DNA of 7,322 nucleotides from NCBI GenBank assembly GCA_023446675.1, contig JAEXPO010000348.1:1-7322 (forward strand), read 5' to 3'. The stretch's first letter is position 1; every line of letters starts with the position of its first letter. Made by a program: the position numbers and the translations under genes. This document shows positions 6,250 through 7,322 of the stretch, one piece after another. Source of the DNA: Bacillota bacterium (GTDB taxonomy: Bacteria; Bacillota; Clostridia; DSM-8532). Under the pieces are notes generated by a model. The model made no database searches. It was given only the letters and a program-made list of their open reading frames with translations, and had not been told where the DNA came from.

Positions 6250-7270
6250 AACCCTTTCTTCTGGATGAAAGAAGAACATTGCTGAGTACATCAATTTCTT
6301 CCAGTACCTTTCCTGTACCCAGCACCACACAATCCAGAGCATGCTCGGCAACATAGGCATGAATGCCTGTTTCCTCGGTAATGAGCCTGTCCAGGCCTCT
6401 TAACTGTCCTCCGCCGCCAGCAAGCATAATGCCTCTTTCCATAATATCGGAAGCAAGCTCCGGAGGGGTTTTTTCAAGTGTGTACTTTATAGAGTCCACT
6501 ACGGCGTTGATGGGTTCTCTTAAAGCTTCCCTAATCTCCACCGACGAGATAATCATTTCCTTTGGAAGGCCTGTTACCAGATCCCGTCCGCTCACCGTGT
6601 AGGTTTCCTCTTCTTCCAGAGGATAGGCCGTACCGATTTTCAGCTTGATGGCCTCGGCGGTTCTCTCACCTATCATAAGGTTGTATTCCTTTTTGATATA
6701 GTGAATGATGGCATCGTCAAATTCATCTCCGGCAATGCGAAGGGATCGGCTAACCACGATACCGCCCAGAGAAATAACCGCCACCTCGCTGGTGCCTCCT
6801 CCAATATCCACAACCATGCTTCCGGAGGGCTCCTCTACGGGAAGACCCGCCCCAATGGCCGAAGCCATGGGCTCCTCAATCAAAAAAGCCTCTCTGGCAC
6901 CGGCAGACATAGCCGAGTCCACAACAGCACGCTTCTCCACTTCCGTAACACCTGAGGGAACACAGATAATGATACGGGGCTTAACCAAAGGGTTATTTCC
7001 CACCGCCTTGCGAATAAAATATTTGAGCATGCCCTGAGTGGTCTCAAAATCAGCGATAACGCCATCCTTTAAAGGGCGGATAGCTGTGATGTTGCCCGGA
7101 GTACGTCCTATCATCTGTTTGGCTTCAACACCCACAGCAAGCACCTCTCCGGTATGATTGTTCACCGCAACCACGGAGGGTTCTCTTAAAATAACACCTT
7201 TTCCTTTTAAATAAACGAGGGTATTTGCAGTACCCAAATCGATTCCAACTTCTTTTGAAAACAAGGCCAT
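6248..7270 (-). CDS. mreB: Rod shape-determining actin homologue MreB
   Basis: MreB forms ATP-dependent filaments under the membrane that organise lateral wall synthesis. Using ATG 7270 the product has 340 residues, standard for the family. Actin-fold motifs are present: phosphate-1 GIDLGTANT at 9-17, [16 protein letters not shown], the catalytic-glutamate region [11 protein letters not shown] at about 130-140, phosphate-2 DIGGGTSEV at 155-163, and an adenosine motif [11 protein letters not shown] near 284-294. A longer frame from GTG 7288 is possible, but AAGGAG at 7278-7283 with 7-nt spacing points to ATG 7270 and would lie inside the extension. It is the first gene of the cluster visible here; its promoter is probably outside the window. 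Assignment to MreB or the paralogue Mbl rests on linkage to mreCD. Confidence 0.97.
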   Translation of the reverse strand: MALFSKEVGIDLGTANTLVYLKGKGVILREPSVVAVNNHTGEVLAVGVEAKQMIGRTPGNITAIRPLKDGVIADFETTQGMLKYFIRKAVGNNPLVKPRIIICVPSGVTEVEKRAVVDSAMSAGAREAFLIEEPMASAIGAGLPVEEPSGSMVVDIGGGTSEVAVISLGGIVVSRSLRIAGDEFDDAIIHYIKKEYNLMIGERTAEAIKLKIGTAYPLEEEETYTVSGRDLVTGLPKEMIISSVEIREALREPINAVVDSIKYTLEKTPPELASDIMERGIMLAGGGGQLRGLDRLITEETGIHAYVAEHALDCVVLGTGKVLEEIDVLSNVLLSSRRKG

Positions 7271-7277
7271 GATAATT

Positions 7278-7283
7278 CTCCTT
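7278..7283 (-). promoter_or_regulatory. Ribosome binding site fixing the mreB ATG start
   Basis: AAGGAG lies 7 nt before the ATG at 7270. It falls immediately downstream of the alternative GTG at 7288, which has no such site in front of it. This supports the shorter MreB beginning MALFSKE. Confidence 0.8.
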
Positions 7284-7322
7284 CTCACGTGTCGCTTTAT
7301 CGGGATGCCATCGCAACCCTTT

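Noticed and set aside
7271..7288. N-terminal extension of MreB from GTG 7288
   Set aside because: The ribosome site for ATG 7270 lies inside the extension, and MreB proteins normally begin a few residues before GIDLGTANT.
7297..7322. Possible 3' end of a gene upstream of mreB (stop TAA at 7299-7297 on the minus strand)
   Set aside because: Only about seven codons are visible; nothing can be identified, and mreB may equally be preceded by non-coding DNA.

Overview
The window suggests a Gram-positive anaerobe of the Bacillota, most likely class Clostridia. One uninterrupted minus-strand cluster carries the rod-shape (elongasome) genes followed by a complete MinC-MinD-MinE division-site system and an MgsA-family gene. 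Having mreBCD, a class B penicillin-binding protein, minCDE with a true MinE, and mgsA in a row is a known clostridial arrangement. Short gaps, stop/start overlaps, AGGAGG-type ribosome binding sites and TTG/ATG starts fit the same group. A narrower assignment cannot be supported from the sequence alone.

Layout in transcription order (right to left): mreB (7270-6248), mreC (6233-5406, TTG start), mreD (5384-4863), a PBP2-type transpeptidase (4866-2728, ATGA overlap with mreD), minC (2672-1974), a 181-bp gap with a near-consensus promoter, minD (1792-992), minE (978-694), and an MgsA homologue (683-291). A Rho-independent terminator at 211-243 closes the unit. The first 167 bases hold a possible 3' end of an unrecognised plus-strand ORF converging on that terminator.

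How the genes work together: MreB filaments with MreC and MreD position and stimulate the PBP2 transpeptidase for lateral-wall growth. MinD/MinE dynamics on the membrane place MinC, which keeps FtsZ rings away from the poles. Co-location links cylinder elongation with mid-cell division. The RodA glycosyltransferase that normally partners PBP2, and that often lies between minE and mgsA in clostridia, is not in this window.

The least ordinary parts are: (1) the terminal MgsA homologue, which keeps the fold and several phosphate-site residues but has lost both catalytic aspartates (D71 to E, D101 to N, E. coli numbering) and the His98 loop; (2) a perfect 12-bp inverted repeat in the minC-minD gap, one arm overlapping the promoter -35 box and the other lying in the transcribed leader; (3) a MinC whose MinD-binding RSGQ motif reads RNGM. 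No mobile element, CRISPR array, tRNA or rRNA was seen.
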